24,806 nt of DNA from Bacteroidales bacterium. GTDB lineage: Bacteria; Bacteroidota; Bacteroidia; Bacteroidales; UBA1715. The DNA lies in contig JAFZTG010000047.1 of NCBI GenBank assembly GCA_017618935.1, positions 1-24,806 on the forward strand, in the 5' to 3' direction. Shown piece by piece: positions 22,975 through 24,806 of this stretch; the stretch's first letter is position 1, and every line of letters begins with the position of its first letter. The translations under genes were made by a program, and so were the position numbers. The notes beneath the pieces are model-generated. The model saw only the letters and a list, made by a program, of their open reading frames with translations. It had not been told where the DNA came from and made no database searches.

Positions 22975-24806
22975 ATGAACGGCAGAAAACGATACTCCAT
23001 CTTCAAACTCTTGGTTTGCATAGGAATAATATGCTCTTTTTGCCAATGTTCGGTCATCAAAAGATTGTCAAACAGTCAACAATTGCTTGTAAAACATAAA
23101 ATCTCGGTTGACGAAAAAAAAGTTGACAAAGACGAGATGCTGAATTACGTAAAACCCAAGCCAAACCGAAAATTCCTGGGATTTTACACTCGCTTATATT
23201 TTTATTACGCCTTTGAAAACTCCGAAGGAAAATTTGGCTCGTGGATGCGCGACATTGTTGGTGAACAGCCAGCGCTCTATGATGAGTTGTCTATCAAAAA
23301 AAACGAGGAACAACTTCGGTTGTTTATGAACGAGCAAGGGTATTATAACGCCCAAGTGTCATCGCACGTAAAGTTCAGAGGCCGACACGACAAAAAAGTA
23401 ACGGCGTTTTACGACATTGTTTCGGGCGACTTGTTCACGATAAATGCCGTTTCATACCAAATACAGGATTCTTCCATAGCAAAAATACTTGACAGAACGC
23501 AAAATTCTGCAAAAGTTAAGACAGGGAAACCCTTTGCCATAGGGCTTCTTCAAGAGGAACAAGAACGAATTGTTACTATTTGCAACAACTTTGGATATTA
23601 CGCCTTTGGCAAGGACAACGTGGCATTTGCCGCCGACACTTCCCACGGCCCCGACAGCGTATCACTTGTCATTATGGTGAAAAAGACCGGCGAAAATTCA
23701 CTCAAAAGACATAGAATAAATCAGGTAAACATTGACCAAAACTATAAACCTAAGACAAATCAGCCTCCACGAAGACGTGATGAGCCCCAGGAATCAAGTC
23801 CCGAAATTCAGAAAGCCACTTTCGTAAAGGACGAAACGCTTCAACAAGCAAATTTCATTGACACGGGACGACTTTACAGCAAACTTCGCGTGGAACGGAC
23901 ACAGAGAATTATGAGCAGTTATCCTCTATTCTCGTTCGTCAATGTTGAATTTACAGAATCCCAACAGCAAACCGACAAGGATACAGTAAATCTCGACTGC
24001 GCCATAAACATCACTCCCACACAGCGGCAATCCATCAATATTGACGTGGAAGGAACGAACACCAGTGGTGATTGGGGTGCCGAACTCAACACGTCGTACA
24101 TCAACAGGAACTTGTTTCACGGAGCAGAATACTTCAATCTTAAACTGAAATTGGCAGGAGAATACAACAACGTATTGAAAACGGAAAATGAGAACATAAA
24201 ATGGTTCAACTCATTGGAATACGGCGTTTCGGCAGATTTCACGACGCCAAAATTCTTGCTGCCTTTCGTTCGTGCGAAATACAACAAACGATTTCGTGCC
24301 AAAACCAATTGCCACGTGGAATACAATTATCTTCAAACTCCCGATTATACACGTCCGACCACCGAACTCAACTTTGGTTACATCTGGTACGGGAAACGAT
24401 TTTTCACCTACAATCTCAATCCTATCGACTTCAGTTATATCCGCTACTACGACATTTCTGAACGATTCAGCAATTTCATCAATAGCAAAAATTATTACAA
24501 ATATAGTTTCGAAGACTATATGTTGTATTGCAATAATTTTTCGGTAACATACTATAACAAAAGGAAATACGAGACTCGCAACTACCAATATCTGAGATTG
24601 TCGGCGGAAACAAGCGGAAACCTGATGTATCTCTATTGCAAGGCGACCGACAAGGAACGGAACGAAAATGGCAAATATGAGACTTTCAATCTGCCGTTTG
24701 CCCAGTATATCAAAGGCGAGGCTGATTTTCGTTACTACAATGTCTTATCCACAAAAACGATGTTTGTGTATCGCGTTTTTGGTGGTATCTCTATTCCCTA
24801 TCTCAA
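22975..24806 (+). CDS. TamA-like Omp85 outer-membrane lipoprotein (TamL type), 3' partial
   Basis: The frame from ATG 22975 stays open to the window edge (about 610 codons). The N-terminus has a hydrophobic run and Cys-containing lipobox region (LLVCIGIICSFCQC), typical of the lipidated TamA homologues of Bacteroidota. POTRA-like domains follow; YDELSIKKNEEQLRLFMNEQ then GYYNAQVSSHV is the classic POTRA helix-strand pattern, with another near LYSKLRVERTQRIMSSYPLF. From about residue 360 the Omp85 barrel starts: GTNTSGDWGAELNTSYINRN then LFHGAEYF is the usual first-strand motif. The final barrel strands and stop lie outside the window. Known role: with TamB, assembles some outer-membrane proteins or moves lipids. 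It is divergent from the PorE-like gene. BamA is the alternative, but the lipobox favours TamL. Confidence 0.82.
   Translation, partial: MNGRKRYSIFKLLVCIGIICSFCQCSVIKRLSNSQQLLVKHKISVDEKKVDKDEMLNYVKPKPNRKFLGFYTRLYFYYAFENSEGKFGSWMRDIVGEQPALYDELSIKKNEEQLRLFMNEQGYYNAQVSSHVKFRGRHDKKVTAFYDIVSGDLFTINAVSYQIQDSSIAKILDRTQNSAKVKTGKPFAIGLLQEEQERIVTICNNFGYYAFGKDNVAFAADTSHGPDSVSLVIMVKKTGENSLKRHRINQVNIDQNYKPKTNQPPRRRDEPQESSPEIQKATFVKDETLQQANFIDTGRLYSKLRVERTQRIMSSYPLFSFVNVEFTESQQQTDKDTVNLDCAINITPTQRQSINIDVEGTNTSGDWGAELNTSYINRNLFHGAEYFNLKLKLAGEYNNVLKTENENIKWFNSLEYGVSADFTTPKFLLPFVRAKYNKRFRAKTNCHVEYNYLQTPDYTRPTTELNFGYIWYGKRFFTYNLNPIDFSYIRYYDISERFSNFINSKNYYKYSFEDYMLYCNNFSVTYYNKRKYETRNYQYLRLSAETSGNLMYLYCKATDKERNENGKYETFNLPFAQYIKGEADFRYYNVLSTKTMFVYRVFGGISIPYL

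Noticed and set aside
1..24806. tRNA, rRNA, CRISPR array, transposase or integrase genes
   Set aside because: None seen: no regularly spaced repeats, no cloverleaf with tRNA-conserved blocks, and no DDE, Y1 or tyrosine-recombinase signatures in any frame.

Overview
The window reads as chromosome of a Bacteroidota bacterium, most likely order Bacteroidales with a type IX secretion system (T9SS). The evidence is the gene families present: a PorV-type and a PorE-type T9SS protein, Bacteroidota-style RpoZ (Rpb6-like omega), a DUF4924 protein, a lipoprotein TamA homologue and a GH130 mannosylglucose phosphorylase. Several promoters also fit the Bacteroidota sigma-A pattern TTTG-N19-21-TAnnTTTG. 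Species cannot be assigned from the sequence alone.

Left part (1-7792) is an accessory region. It opens with the 3' part of a fused PD-(D/E)XK nuclease / N6-adenine methyltransferase, overlapped by a short single-TRD specificity subunit (BcgI-like restriction-modification layout). An unrecognised 421-aa gene with its own good promoter follows. Next is a Bro-N/DinD-like gene lying between two direct copies of a two-hairpin intergenic repeat, with a large multi-stem inverted-repeat element between that gene and the right copy. On the opposite strand is a compact four-gene cassette: a small exported protein, an XRE-family HTH regulator and two unrecognised proteins.

Middle part (7793-14872) is mostly core genome: a long RluA-family pseudouridine synthase, a divergent type-B carboxylesterase, porV-ispF on the minus strand, and the divergent operon bamD-rpoZ-coaBC. 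PorV serves T9SS cargo delivery, BamD serves outer-membrane protein insertion, IspF makes isoprenoid precursor, RpoZ is an RNA polymerase subunit and CoaBC makes coenzyme A. The 110 bp after coaBC hold a terminator for the facing operon and a perfect 28-bp palindrome.

Right part (14983-24806) is envelope-oriented. A minus-strand set encodes a Wza-like export lipoprotein, a Wzc-like tyrosine autokinase and, 8 bp after it, a GH130 phosphorylase. Upstream lie rpe with a DUF4924 gene, then a PorE-like OmpA-family lipoprotein whose C-terminus may be frameshifted. Divergent from that, and running off the right edge with no stop, is a TamA-like Omp85 lipoprotein gene (22975-24806). The window therefore carries parts of four envelope routes: Bam, Tam, T9SS and polysaccharide export.
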